From Lujinxingiaceae bacterium (lineage in GTDB: Bacteria > Myxococcota_A > Bradymonadia > Bradymonadales > Bradymonadaceae), in the NCBI GenBank assembly GCA_013697635.1, contig JACCWM010000198.1, forward strand, positions 1 to 64,000: DNA of 64,000 nucleotides, given 5' to 3'. The position numbers and the translations under genes were made by a program. Numbering within the stretch: the stretch's first letter is position 1; each line of letters begins with the position of its first letter. Positions 1 to 8,544 of this stretch are shown piece after piece. The notes beneath the pieces are model-generated. The model saw only the letters and a list, made by a program, of their open reading frames with translations. It had not been told where the DNA came from and made no database searches.

Positions 1-63
1 AAAGAGAAGCGCCGCGGTGGACTGTTCAAACCGGTGGAGGAGACCTCCGTCTCAACCACCTAA
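1..63 (+). CDS. C-terminal end of an IS21-type helper protein (IstB-like), partial
   Basis: The first reading frame is open from the window edge to a TAA at 61-63 and gives only the last 20 residues of a protein. The tail is basic at its start (KEKRRGGLF). That would fit the end of an IstB-like transposition helper ATPase, but the fragment is too short to identify alone. The assignment rests on position: it stops about 60 bases inside what looks like the right end of an IS21-family element, where istB is normally the last gene. The rest of the gene lies outside the window. Confidence 0.35.
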   Translation, partial: KEKRRGGLFKPVEETSVSTT

Positions 64-125
64 AATCAACCAAGGGGGTCAATTCTTCGTGTCGCAGAGG
101 GGTCAATTCTTGATGTCGTTTGACA
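1..125 (+). mobile_element. Right end of an IS21-family-like insertion sequence
   Basis: Two near-identical direct repeats, GGGGTCAATTCTT followed by a GTGTCG/ATGTCG core, lie at about 76-96 and 99-118. The second runs into TTTGACA, ending at 125. IS21-family ends are known to carry several such internal repeats, to finish in CA, and to have istB as the last gene, which fits the short reading frame stopping at 63. The body of the element lies upstream of the window. The terminal bases 120-125 read TTGACA, an outward-facing -35 consensus. The element therefore lies directly upstream of the TolC-family gene at 225. Confidence 0.5.
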
Positions 126-224
126 ACGTCGGCCTGGGGCGCCGCCTCACGTGATGATCGTCAGCCTCGTTTTCGTGCGCAAATTGGCTCTATTGCCCGA
201 GCCAGCCCACGCGAGGATAGACTG

Positions 225-1595
225 TTGCCCCGACCAAGACACCACCGCGCCGCTCCCCTAGCCCTGCTGACGGCCTCGCTGGCACTTTTCGCGCTGGGGT
301 GTACGTCGGCGCCGAGCGCGGGCCCGGGCGAGCGCACAGCAATCCTGGCACCAGGCATCGATTACGAAGAAGCCTGGAGAGCGCGGGGCTCATCTGGCGA
401 GGCGGCGCGCCAGACCGAGGCCCTGCTGGCGCAGGCGCTGAGCGTCGATGACGCGATTCGGGTTGCGCTGTTGAACAGCCCGGAGCTTGGCGCGGCCCTT
501 CAACAGCTCGAGTTGAGCCGCGCCGAGGCCTTCGCCCAGGCGCCGACGAGCAATCCCAGCCTGGGCGCCGAGGTGTTGTTCGACGCCGCCGGTTTGCGCA
601 AGATCGAGTCGGCGCTCACGTTTGATCTGGGCTCGCTGCTGCAGCTCGCGGCCAGGCGCGAGGCGGCACGCGGCGGCGCCGATGCCGCACGCAGCCTCGC
701 GGGCGCCGGGCTGGTCGACTTCATCGCGCGGGTGCGCGAGGCCTACTTTGAGCACGTCGCCGACAACCAGCGACTCGCCCTCGATCGCCACATCCTCGAG
801 GCTGCCGAGGCCGCTGCGAGCACCGCCGAGCTGCTCCATGATGCGGGAAATGTCGTCGCCCTTGATCTGTTCACCGAGAGGGCATTTGCGGCGGAAGCGC
901 GAAGCGCCGTGCTCCACGCTCAGGCATCGGTGGCCGCCAGCCGTGGACGGCTGCACCGACTGCTTGGCCTCGAGGCCGCCCAGACCCATTGGCGCGTGCC
1001 CGACCAGTTGCCCGAGCCCGCCGACGCGCTGGCACTCCCCGAGGAGTTTGGCGCGCGCGCCGTTGCCCGCAGCCTTCGCCTCGAGCAGCTTCGCCGCGAG
1101 CAGCAGGTGCAACAGGCGCGCCTCGGCCTGAATCGATGGAACACCTGGCTGCCCAGCCTGGAGCTCGGTGTGGCAAGTGAGTTTGAATACGCGCCGGATC
1201 ACTGGCAGGTCGGTCCTACAATGCGCATCGGCCTGCCGATCTTCGAGCAACGCCGCTTTGAGCGCGACGCCATTGGCGCCGAGGCCGCCAGGATGGGCTT
1301 TGAATACAAGGCCGAGCTCTTGGCCGTCGCACTGGCCGCCGCTGAGGTCGAAGAGCAGCTTCAGATCGCCCACGCCCACGTCGAACACCTTCGCCGCACG
1401 CTGCTGCCGCTGCACGAACGCATACTCGATGAGGCTCAGCGCCAGTTCAACGCCATGGAGATCGGCATCTTCGATCTCATCGCCATCCGCCAGGCCCAGA
1501 TGCGAGCCGGCCGCGAATACATCGACACGCTTCGCACTTACTGGCTTGCCCACGCGCGCCTTGAGGCTCTGCTCGCTGGCGGCTCAGCGCGCTGA
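225..1595 (+). CDS. TolC-family outer-membrane efflux lipoprotein (CusC/CzcC-like)
   Basis: Predicted outer-membrane channel subunit of a metal or drug efflux system. I chose the TTG at 225 because AGGA lies about 8 bases upstream and the protein then begins with a short basic segment, a hydrophobic run and a lipobox (ALGC, lipidated Cys about residue 26). An earlier in-frame TTG at 120 falls inside the insertion sequence end and is unlikely. The mature protein of about 430 residues is rich in long amphipathic helices, with the two OEP-type repeats expected of this family; the first starts near the segment LSVDDAIRVALLNSPE. The next gene, 31 bases downstream, is a multicopper oxidase, so copper export or detoxification is the likely role. 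No RND pump or periplasmic adaptor follows, so partners must be elsewhere or have been lost at the insertion. Confidence 0.8.
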   Translation: MPRPRHHRAAPLALLTASLALFALGCTSAPSAGPGERTAILAPGIDYEEAWRARGSSGEAARQTEALLAQALSVDDAIRVALLNSPELGAALQQLELSRAEAFAQAPTSNPSLGAEVLFDAAGLRKIESALTFDLGSLLQLAARREAARGGADAARSLAGAGLVDFIARVREAYFEHVADNQRLALDRHILEAAEAAASTAELLHDAGNVVALDLFTERAFAAEARSAVLHAQASVAASRGRLHRLLGLEAAQTHWRVPDQLPEPADALALPEEFGARAVARSLRLEQLRREQQVQQARLGLNRWNTWLPSLELGVASEFEYAPDHWQVGPTMRIGLPIFEQRRFERDAIGAEAARMGFEYKAELLAVALAAAEVEEQLQIAHAHVEHLRRTLLPLHERILDEAQRQFNAMEIGIFDLIAIRQAQMRAGREYIDTLRTYWLAHARLEALLAGGSAR

Positions 1596-1626
1596 GCCTG
1601 GACCGACACACCTGGAGGATGCTCCC

Positions 1627-2973
1627 ATGATCTCGCGACGAAAATTCCTCTCGATCACCTCGCTCGCCTTGGCCGGCGCGGCCACCATCGGCGTCGACTC
1701 CGCGACCGCCGAGCAGCTCTCGAGCGCGACGCCGGCTCGCACGCGATCCCCGGTCGCCGCCAACGCGCGCGTGATCACCCCCAATGGCACCTCCTTGCCC
1801 TGGCATCAGGTCGGCGACACCAAGGTCTACCACCTGATCGCCGAGCCGATCGTCCACCAGATGGCCGAGGGCCTCAACCTCGATCTGTGGGGCTACAACG
1901 GCCGCTCGCCAGGGCCGACGATCGAGGCGGTGGAGGGCGACCGCGTGCGCATTTATGTGAGCAACCGGCTGCCGGCGCCGACCACCGTTCACTGGCACGG
2001 CGTCGAGCTGCCAAACGGCATGGACGGCGTCGCCGGCCTCAACCAGGCGCCGATCCCAGCGGGCGAGACCTTTAAATACGAGTTTCGTTTTCCGCGCCCG
2101 GGCACCTTCATGTACCACCCCCATTTTGACGAGCTCACCCAGATTGCCCTGGGCATGATGGGCATGATCGTCGTCCACCCACGCCGCACCACGGCCGCCA
2201 ACACAGTCGAGCGCGACTTTGCCATCATGCTCGCCGAGTGGTCGGTTCGCCCGGGCGCGCGCCGGCCCAACCCGGCCGAGATGAGCGACTTCAACCTGGC
2301 GACCATGAACAGCAAGGTCTTTCCGGCCACCGAGGCGCTCGTCGTCGGCCTGGGCGATCGCGTACGCATCCGCCTGTGTAACTTGAGCGTCACCAACCAC
2401 CACCCGATTCATCTGCACGGCCACAACTTTCGCATCACCGCCAGCGAGGGCGGCCGCATCCCGGCCTCGGCCCAGTGGCCCGAGTCCACCGTGCTCATCC
2501 CCACCGGCTCCGTGAGAGAAATCGAGTTCGTCGCCGATGCGCCTGGCGACTGGGCCCTGCACTGCCACATGCTCCACCACGTCATGAACCAGATGGGCCA
2601 CGCCGGGCCGCCCATGATCGGCGTCGACTCCTCCGCGCTCAACGCGCGCCTCCAACCGCTGCTGCCCGGCTACATGACCATGGGCGCCGCCGGCATGGCC
2701 GACATGGGCGACATGGGCGATATGCAGATGGCGATGCCCGAAAACTCGATCGTCATGAAGGGCGGCCAGGGCCCCTTTGGCCACATCGACATGGCCGGCA
2801 TGTTCACCATCCTCAAGGTGCGCGAGGGCCTCACCAGCTACGACGACCCCGGCTGGTACGACCACCCCGCCAACACCGTCGCCCGAGCAGCCACGCCGGC
2901 CGAGCTCGAGCGCGACGGCATCGCCACGCCCCAAGCGCCGCCGGCGCAACCAGACCACGAACACGATCACTGA
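1627..2973 (+). CDS. Tat-exported multicopper oxidase
   Basis: Copper-dependent oxidase, probably periplasmic, likely oxidising Cu(I) or phenolic substrates with reduction of O2 to water. The start ATG follows GGAGG by about 9 bases. The N-terminus carries a twin-arginine motif (SRRKFLSI) and a hydrophobic segment. All four copper-ligand motifs are present: HWHG at residue 122, YHPH at 163, HPIHLHGH at 259, and HCHMLHHVMNQM at 312, which supplies the type 1 Cys and an axial Met. Only about 95 residues separate the second and third motifs, so the middle domain is reduced or missing compared with three-domain CueO/CopA laccases. After the last motif comes a Met-rich stretch (MADMGDMGDMQMAM) of the kind that binds Cu(I). 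It probably forms a unit with the TolC-family gene upstream. Confidence 0.88.
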   Translation: MISRRKFLSITSLALAGAATIGVDSATAEQLSSATPARTRSPVAANARVITPNGTSLPWHQVGDTKVYHLIAEPIVHQMAEGLNLDLWGYNGRSPGPTIEAVEGDRVRIYVSNRLPAPTTVHWHGVELPNGMDGVAGLNQAPIPAGETFKYEFRFPRPGTFMYHPHFDELTQIALGMMGMIVVHPRRTTAANTVERDFAIMLAEWSVRPGARRPNPAEMSDFNLATMNSKVFPATEALVVGLGDRVRIRLCNLSVTNHHPIHLHGHNFRITASEGGRIPASAQWPESTVLIPTGSVREIEFVADAPGDWALHCHMLHHVMNQMGHAGPPMIGVDSSALNARLQPLLPGYMTMGAAGMADMGDMGDMQMAMPENSIVMKGGQGPFGHIDMAGMFTILKVREGLTSYDDPGWYDHPANTVARAATPAELERDGIATPQAPPAQPDHEHDH

Positions 2974-2989
2974 TCTGACCCCGTAGCGC

Positions 2990-3027
2990 CGCCTGGGGGA
3001 ACAAGCCCGGGCTTGTTCCCCCAGGCG
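2990..3027. repeat. Perfect 38-bp palindrome, possible bidirectional terminator
   Basis: Two 19-base arms match perfectly with no loop (axis between 3008 and 3009). The arms contain CGCCTGGGGGAACAAGCCC. It begins 16 bases after the stop of the multicopper oxidase. No T-run follows on either side, so it is not a standard intrinsic terminator, but as RNA it would form a very stable hairpin. It may end the copper operon, stabilise its mRNA, or be a protein-binding site. Confidence 0.6.
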
Positions 3028-3078
3028 ATCTTGGGCTATCGTCACCGCGAGCGTTGGCCCACTCACTTGCCCCAAGCG

Positions 3079-4269
3079 ATGTCCCCCATGTTCGTCAACT
3101 TCTTCTATCACCTGCGCGCCCGCGGAATTCCTGTCGGCACCACGGAATTTCTCACCCTGCTTGGCGCCCTCGAGCGGGGCATGGCCCACGAGAGCCTGGA
3201 GCGTTTTTACGCCGTGGCGCGCTCGGTCTGCGTCAAGCGCGTCGAGCACTACGATCTTTATGACCAGGCTTTTGCCGAGTTCTTCAAGGACGCCGTCTTC
3301 GAGTACGCCGGCCTCGACTCGATCGAGGACGAGGTGTTGCGCTGGTTGCAAAACGCCAAGATGCCGCGCGAGTTGAGCGAGGAGGAGCGCGCAATGCTCG
3401 AGGCGCTGGGCCTCGAGGAGCTGCGCGAGCGCTTTGAGGAGCGGCTCAATGAGCAGACCGAGCGCCACGACGGGGGCAACCGCTGGGTGGGCACCGGGGG
3501 CACGAGCGCGTTTGGCCACTCCGGGACCAATCCGGCCGGCGTTCGCGTCGGTGGCGACGAGGGCAGCGGCTCGCGAAGCGCGGTGCAGATCGCCAACAAG
3601 CGCCGCTTTCGCAATCTGCGAAGCGATCTGACGCTGGATACGCGCCAGATCGGCCTGGCGCTTCGCAAGCTGCGCGAGCTCACGCGCGAGGGCGTGATCG
3701 ACGAGCTCGATCTCGAGGCGAGCATCGACGAGACGGCCAAAAATGCCGGCGAGATCGAGCTGGTCTTTCGGGCCCCGCGAAAGAACGCGGTCAAGCTCTT
3801 GTTGCTCATGGATGTTGGCGGCTCGATGAGCTCTCATGCCCGGCTGACCTCGCAGCTCTTCTCGGCCGCCCACAAGGCCAACCACTTCAAGGCCTTCAAG
3901 AGCTACAGCTTTCACAACTGCCCCTATGAGCGCCTCTTCACCAACATCAACCGTGGCGAGTACGAGTCAACCGCCCATGTGCTGGCCCAGCTCGACAAGT
4001 CCTGGCGCTGCATCATCGTCGGAGATGCCGCCATGGCGCCCAGCGAGCTGATGCAGGCCGGCGGCAGCATCGACTACTTCCACATGAACAAGGACACGGG
4101 CTACACCTGGCTGCAAAAAATCCGCGAGACCGTGCCGCGCACGGCCTGGCTCAACCCCGATCCGCCCCGCTGGTGGACCGGTTACACCACGCGCGCCATC
4201 GCCCAGCTCTTCGCGATGTTTCCGATGACGCTCGAGGGCCTCGAAGACGCCGTAGCCCACGTACGCTGA
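3079..4269 (+). CDS. VWA domain protein, CoxE-like
   Basis: Cytosolic protein of about 396 residues with a charged helical N-terminal half and a C-terminal von Willebrand A / CoxE-like domain. The metal-ion-dependent adhesion-like motif reads MDVGGSM at residues 244-250, a variant of the usual DxSxS in which the first Ser is replaced by Gly. A Gly/Arg-rich linker lies near residues 130-180. Members of this group usually work with a MoxR-type AAA+ ATPase in metal-cofactor insertion or protein maturation, but no MoxR gene is visible nearby. The start is either ATG 3079 or ATG 3088, and neither has a convincing Shine-Dalgarno sequence. It is preceded by the 38-bp palindrome and followed by 190 bases without a gene. 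Confidence 0.75.
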   Translation: MSPMFVNFFYHLRARGIPVGTTEFLTLLGALERGMAHESLERFYAVARSVCVKRVEHYDLYDQAFAEFFKDAVFEYAGLDSIEDEVLRWLQNAKMPRELSEEERAMLEALGLEELRERFEERLNEQTERHDGGNRWVGTGGTSAFGHSGTNPAGVRVGGDEGSGSRSAVQIANKRRFRNLRSDLTLDTRQIGLALRKLRELTREGVIDELDLEASIDETAKNAGEIELVFRAPRKNAVKLLLLMDVGGSMSSHARLTSQLFSAAHKANHFKAFKSYSFHNCPYERLFTNINRGEYESTAHVLAQLDKSWRCIIVGDAAMAPSELMQAGGSIDYFHMNKDTGYTWLQKIRETVPRTAWLNPDPPRWWTGYTTRAIAQLFAMFPMTLEGLEDAVAHVR

Positions 4270-4460
4270 GGCCAACACCCCGCCATCCGCGCCATCGTGT
4301 CACACCCCACCAAACACCTTTAATACCAGACAGAACGGGCTTGATCTCGCGATCAGGCCTGCCGCCGGCCTTGCTGGCACCACTCTTGCTTAGGCCAGGT
4401 ACGGAACTGTAGTGAGTTGTCCTACATCGCGCTAAACTGACTGGTTTTGACACAAGGTGG

Positions 4461-7109
4461 ATGATGCAAAGGGATTTGAAGCGAGCACAGTGGATTCAGG
4501 TAATCGCGCTGGTCGTGACGATGGGAATCGCGGCGGCCTGCGGTGATACGCAATTCCAGCAGATCGAGGGCGCCGTCTCCGACGACGCGATCGAGGCTGA
4601 GCTCAAGGGCCAGGAGTTTTTGTTCGAATACGACATCGACGATGCACGCATCGACTTTGAGGCTGGCGCGGAGGCGCTGGTCCAGGAGTTGACGCCCGAT
4701 GCCGCCTTTCGCGGCGTTGTGGTGACCTTGTCTGCTGCCGATCCCCGGGTCGAGTACCAGCTTGAGAGCCTCGATGGTCACTGGGACGACAACTGGAGCG
4801 CGCTTGTGCCCGACAGCAGCCACAATGGCATGCACGGCGCGGTGATCAACCTCGATGAGCCCGCACGCGCCTTTCGCTTTCGCGCCAACACGGCCCTGAG
4901 CTTTGCGCACTTCGAGTTCTTCGCGGAGCTGGTCGACACCTCCGCGCTCGAGGACCACGACCACGACCATGTACACGAGGACGACACTCGCCAGCACGAG
5001 GACGACTATACCCATGCGCTCGAAGAGCCGATGAGCCACGTCGACGACGATCTGGGCGTCTACCAGCAGGGCCTGGAGCTGCGCGTCGTTCGCCAGGCGG
5101 CGATCACGAGCTGCACGAAGACGAAGATGGCGGCCTACTCCGGTGGCAAGCGCCTCTCCGACATCACCGTGATCAAGATGGACGGCAAAAACGTCGGGCT
5201 GAACACCGGCTCGGCCTACGAGAAGATGCGCGTGGCCGCAGCCAAGAGCGGCGTGCACATCCGCATCAACAGCGGCTTTCGCACGATGAGCGAGCAGCAA
5301 TACTTCTACAACTGCTACCAGACCAAGCGCTGCAACAACGGCAATCTGGCCGCGCGCCCCGGCTACAGCAACCATCAGAGCGGGCTGGCCCTCGACGTCA
5401 ACACGTCCAACGCCGCGGTCTTTCGCTGGCTGAACAACAACGCCTCGAAATACGGCTTTCGCCGCACCGTTCCCAGCGAGCCCTGGCACTGGGAGTACCG
5501 CGCCGGCGGCACTGTCTCGCCACAGGTCTGCTCGAGCACGGCGCCCAAGCCCGCGCCTGCGCCGGCACCCAAGCCCTACATCCCGGCCTACAAGGGTCGC
5601 TTCGCCGACGACGACGGCTCCGTGCACGAGGCCGCGATCAACGCGATCGCCCAGCGCGGCGTCGTGCAGGGCTGCAAGGCCGCCCAGGCCGGCCTGCCCG
5701 GCCACGGCCCACTCTTTTGCCCCAACCAGGAGGTCAGCCGCGCCAACATGGCGATCATGTTCTTTCGCGCCTTCAACATGACGCGCGCCCAGAAAGACTA
5801 CTTCACCGACGACAAAGGCATGTCGGCCGAGGCGGCGATCAACGCGCTGGCCTACCGCGGCATCACCAATGGCTGCGGCGGCGGCAGGTTCTGCCCCTCA
5901 CAGAGCGTGACCCGCGGCCAGCTCGCCATGCTGATCGACCGCACGCTCGTGTTGCCCAACACCAGCCGCGACTTCTTCAGCGACGACAACGGCAAGAATT
6001 ACGAGGCGGCCGCAAACCGCGTCGCCGCCCAGAAGATCATGGTCGGCTCCGGCGGCAAGCTCTCTGGCGAGAAGGCCGTCACCCGCGCCGAGCTCGCCAC
6101 CGTGCTGGCCCGCGCCCGCGGCTGGTTGCCCGGCTACAGCGCCCAGGAGATCACCTTTGTGCCCCACTTCGCCGACGACGACGGCTCGCCACATGAGGCC
6201 GACATCAACTACTTGTACGAGAACGGCGTCGTCAACGGCTGTCGCGGCGGCGCTCGCCCCATGTTCTGCCCCAAGGACAACAACCGGCGAGATCACTTCG
6301 CGATCATGCTCGTGCGCGCCTTCGATTTGCCCAAGGCCACGCGCGACTACTTCACCGACGACAACGCCAGCTCCACCGAGGCCGCGATCAACTCGCTGGC
6401 CGCGCTGGGCATCACCAACGGCTGCGGCAATGGCAAGTTCTGTCCGGCCGACACGCTCACCCTGGGCCAGGCCGCAGTCTTTTTGGTGCGCGCCAGCGGC
6501 CTCGACCGCGACATCGCCTCTCAGCCCGAGGCGATCGCCAAGCTCAGCGCCATGAACATCATCCGCCGCCCCGGCTGCACCACCGACCCCAAGTGCAAGG
6601 ACGCCCTGCTCAGCCGCGAGCAAGCCGCAAGCCTGTTGGCCCGGGCGCACAAGAAGCTGCCGCCTCGCTACCGCTACGTTCGCGTGCGCACCCTCTCGGT
6701 GCTGCCCGAGGGCGTCAATGAGGCCGTCGCCGGCTTCGAGCTCGACGCGCTGATGCTCGTGCCTGGCCCCTCGAGCCCGCTCAAGAGCAGCGTCGGCGCC
6801 AACAGCGTCACCTCCTCGACCAACGCGGCCTCCCCCAAGCAGGCGCTTGGCCTCTCGGACAACACCTCCTGCTCCAACCAGGGCGCCACGGTCGCCGCCA
6901 TCCCGGCCGCCGCCCAACTCGTCCTCGAGTTCGACGCCCCGATCACCACCGGCGACAGCTTCATGGTCGTTCAAAAGGGCAACGCCGCCCTCGCCAGCGC
7001 CTGCTCACCCAGCGGCCGCGCCGAGATCGCCGTTTCCGCCGACGGCAGCAAATGGAAAGTGCTCAGCACCAACGTCTCCGGCAACATGCGCGTCACGATC
7101 ACGCCGTAA
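4461..7109 (+). CDS. Lipoprotein: M15 D,D-/L,D-carboxypeptidase-like domain plus six SLH repeats
   Basis: Predicted surface or periplasmic peptidoglycan peptidase of 882 residues. A lipobox-type signal ends at AAAC (Cys about residue 31). Residues about 40-160 form a domain shared with the lipoprotein at 31320-32933, followed by an Asp/His-rich linker (DHDHDHVHEDD). The VanY/M15 zinc peptidase domain has SNHQSGLALD (H305, D312) and EPWHWE (H343). Residues about 370-700 hold six SLH-type repeats, each starting with an F-[ATS]-D-D block and four of them carrying a Cys pair (NGC...FCP). They look like two sets of three. The C-terminal 160 residues are an unrecognised Ser/Ala-rich domain. AGGTGG precedes the ATG at 4461 or 4464. 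It converges with glmU, leaving 5 bases between the stops. Confidence 0.85.
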   Translation: MMQRDLKRAQWIQVIALVVTMGIAAACGDTQFQQIEGAVSDDAIEAELKGQEFLFEYDIDDARIDFEAGAEALVQELTPDAAFRGVVVTLSAADPRVEYQLESLDGHWDDNWSALVPDSSHNGMHGAVINLDEPARAFRFRANTALSFAHFEFFAELVDTSALEDHDHDHVHEDDTRQHEDDYTHALEEPMSHVDDDLGVYQQGLELRVVRQAAITSCTKTKMAAYSGGKRLSDITVIKMDGKNVGLNTGSAYEKMRVAAAKSGVHIRINSGFRTMSEQQYFYNCYQTKRCNNGNLAARPGYSNHQSGLALDVNTSNAAVFRWLNNNASKYGFRRTVPSEPWHWEYRAGGTVSPQVCSSTAPKPAPAPAPKPYIPAYKGRFADDDGSVHEAAINAIAQRGVVQGCKAAQAGLPGHGPLFCPNQEVSRANMAIMFFRAFNMTRAQKDYFTDDKGMSAEAAINALAYRGITNGCGGGRFCPSQSVTRGQLAMLIDRTLVLPNTSRDFFSDDNGKNYEAAANRVAAQKIMVGSGGKLSGEKAVTRAELATVLARARGWLPGYSAQEITFVPHFADDDGSPHEADINYLYENGVVNGCRGGARPMFCPKDNNRRDHFAIMLVRAFDLPKATRDYFTDDNASSTEAAINSLAALGITNGCGNGKFCPADTLTLGQAAVFLVRASGLDRDIASQPEAIAKLSAMNIIRRPGCTTDPKCKDALLSREQAASLLARAHKKLPPRYRYVRVRTLSVLPEGVNEAVAGFELDALMLVPGPSSPLKSSVGANSVTSSTNAASPKQALGLSDNTSCSNQGATVAAIPAAAQLVLEFDAPITTGDSFMVVQKGNAALASACSPSGRAEIAVSADGSKWKVLSTNVSGNMRVTITP

Positions 7110-7114
7110 GGCGA

Positions 7115-8521
7115 TTACTTACCCTTGCCCGACGCCCAGCCCTCGATGTTCTTCTGGCGCCCGCGCGCTACACCGAGCGCCTCGTCGGGCACGTCGTTGG
7201 TGATCACGCTGCCGGCGCCCACGTAGGCGCCATCACCAATGCGCACGGGGGCAACCAGGGCGGTGTTCGAGCCGATGAAGGCGCGCTTGCCGATCGTGGT
7301 GCGGTGCTTGTTCTTGCCGTCGTAGTTGCAGGTGATCGTGCCGGCACCGACGTTGGCCCCCTCGCCGATGTGGGCGTCGCCCAGATAAGTGAGGTGGTTG
7401 GCCTTGGAGCCGTCGTCCATGCGGGTTTTCTTGATCTCGACGAAGTTGCCGATCTTGCAGCCTTTGCCGATGTCGGCCTCGGGGCGAAGATGGACAAAGG
7501 GGCCGATGCTGGCGTCGTCGTCGATCTGGGCCTCGGTGATATAGCAATAGGCTTTGAGAACGACGTTTTGGCCAACGACGGCGTCGAGCAGCACACAGCC
7601 GTTTTCGATCACCGAGCCGGCTCCGATGCGGCTTTGGCCGCGCAGATGCACGTCGGGATACAAGATCACATCCTGGGCCAGCGCAACGTCGGCCTCGATG
7701 ATCGTGCGCGCCGGGTCGATCAGCGTGACGCCCTGATCCATCCAGTGGGCGTTGAGGCGGCAGCGAGCGAACTCGACGCGGGCGGCCAGATCTTGGCGGT
7801 TGTTCACGCCCTGGACGAGCTCGACCTCGCTGACCACGTAGCCGTGGGCGTGGGATTCAGCGGCGGCCAGCGCGACCAGATCCGTGAGATAGAATTCCTT
7901 CTGGGCGTTGGTCGAGGGCGCCGCACAAAGCGCGGGCAGATGGCGCGCGAGAAACTCCGTTCGAGCAACATAGATGCCAGCATTGAACTCCTTGAGCTCG
8001 CGCTGGGCCGGGCTGGCGTCGCGAAACTCGACGATTGCCGTGACCTGACCGGCGTCGTTTCGAACGATGCGCCCATAGTGGCGCGCGTCGTCGAGTATGG
8101 CCGTCATCACGGTGAGCGGGGCAACGCTTGCCACGGCCTCGTCGACAAAGCTGCGCAGCGTGTCGACGTCGAGGTTGGGCACATCACCCGACAAGATCAC
8201 CGTGTATTTGGGGCCGTCCGCAAAGAAGGCCTGGGCTGCGAGCACCGCATGGGCCGTGCCGAGCTGCTCGTGTTGCACGGCGTAGCAGAGTTTGTCCGCC
8301 TGGCGGTGAGACTCGAGCCAGGCCTGCACGCGCTCGCGCTGGTGGCCAAGCACGCTGACCACGCGCTGGGCGCCCGCGGCAAGCGCGGTATCGACGACAT
8401 GGCCGATCATCGGCTTGCCGAGCACCTCGTGCAAGACCTTGACTGTCTCGGAGCGCATGCGCGTTCCCATGCCGGCGGCCAGGATCAGGGCTTGAAAATC
8501 GACGGGGGCACGATCAGTCAT
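7115..8521 (-). CDS. glmU: Bifunctional GlmU (N-acetylglucosamine-1-P uridyltransferase / glucosamine-1-P acetyltransferase)
   Basis: Makes UDP-GlcNAc, the precursor of peptidoglycan and lipopolysaccharide, in the cytosol. The N-terminal nucleotidyltransferase half carries LILAAGMGTRMRS with KVLHEV. The C-terminal half is a left-handed beta-helix of hexapeptide repeats with the acetyltransferase segment GAGTITCNYDGKNKH. The length of 468 residues matches the family. I prefer the ATG at 8521, which gives MTDRAP and has a GGATGGA sequence just upstream. An in-frame ATG at 8533 would add four residues. The start lies 23 bases after the stop of the adenosine deaminase gene, so the two are probably cotranscribed. 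Confidence 0.95.
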   Translation of the reverse strand: MTDRAPVDFQALILAAGMGTRMRSETVKVLHEVLGKPMIGHVVDTALAAGAQRVVSVLGHQRERVQAWLESHRQADKLCYAVQHEQLGTAHAVLAAQAFFADGPKYTVILSGDVPNLDVDTLRSFVDEAVASVAPLTVMTAILDDARHYGRIVRNDAGQVTAIVEFRDASPAQRELKEFNAGIYVARTEFLARHLPALCAAPSTNAQKEFYLTDLVALAAAESHAHGYVVSEVELVQGVNNRQDLAARVEFARCRLNAHWMDQGVTLIDPARTIIEADVALAQDVILYPDVHLRGQSRIGAGSVIENGCVLLDAVVGQNVVLKAYCYITEAQIDDDASIGPFVHLRPEADIGKGCKIGNFVEIKKTRMDDGSKANHLTYLGDAHIGEGANVGAGTITCNYDGKNKHRTTIGKRAFIGSNTALVAPVRIGDGAYVGAGSVITNDVPDEALGVARGRQKNIEGWASGKGK

Positions 8522-8544
8522 AGATCCATCCATTCAAAGGGGAC

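Noticed and set aside
120-224. Earlier start (TTG 120) for the TolC-family gene
   Set aside because: It lies inside the insertion sequence terminus and would add 35 residues before the signal peptide.
1477-3915. Open frame of 812 codons on the minus strand
   Set aside because: It lies opposite the copper oxidase and VWA genes, both with clear motifs. Its product is low-complexity Ala/Gly/His/Val, as expected when a GC-rich gene is read backwards.
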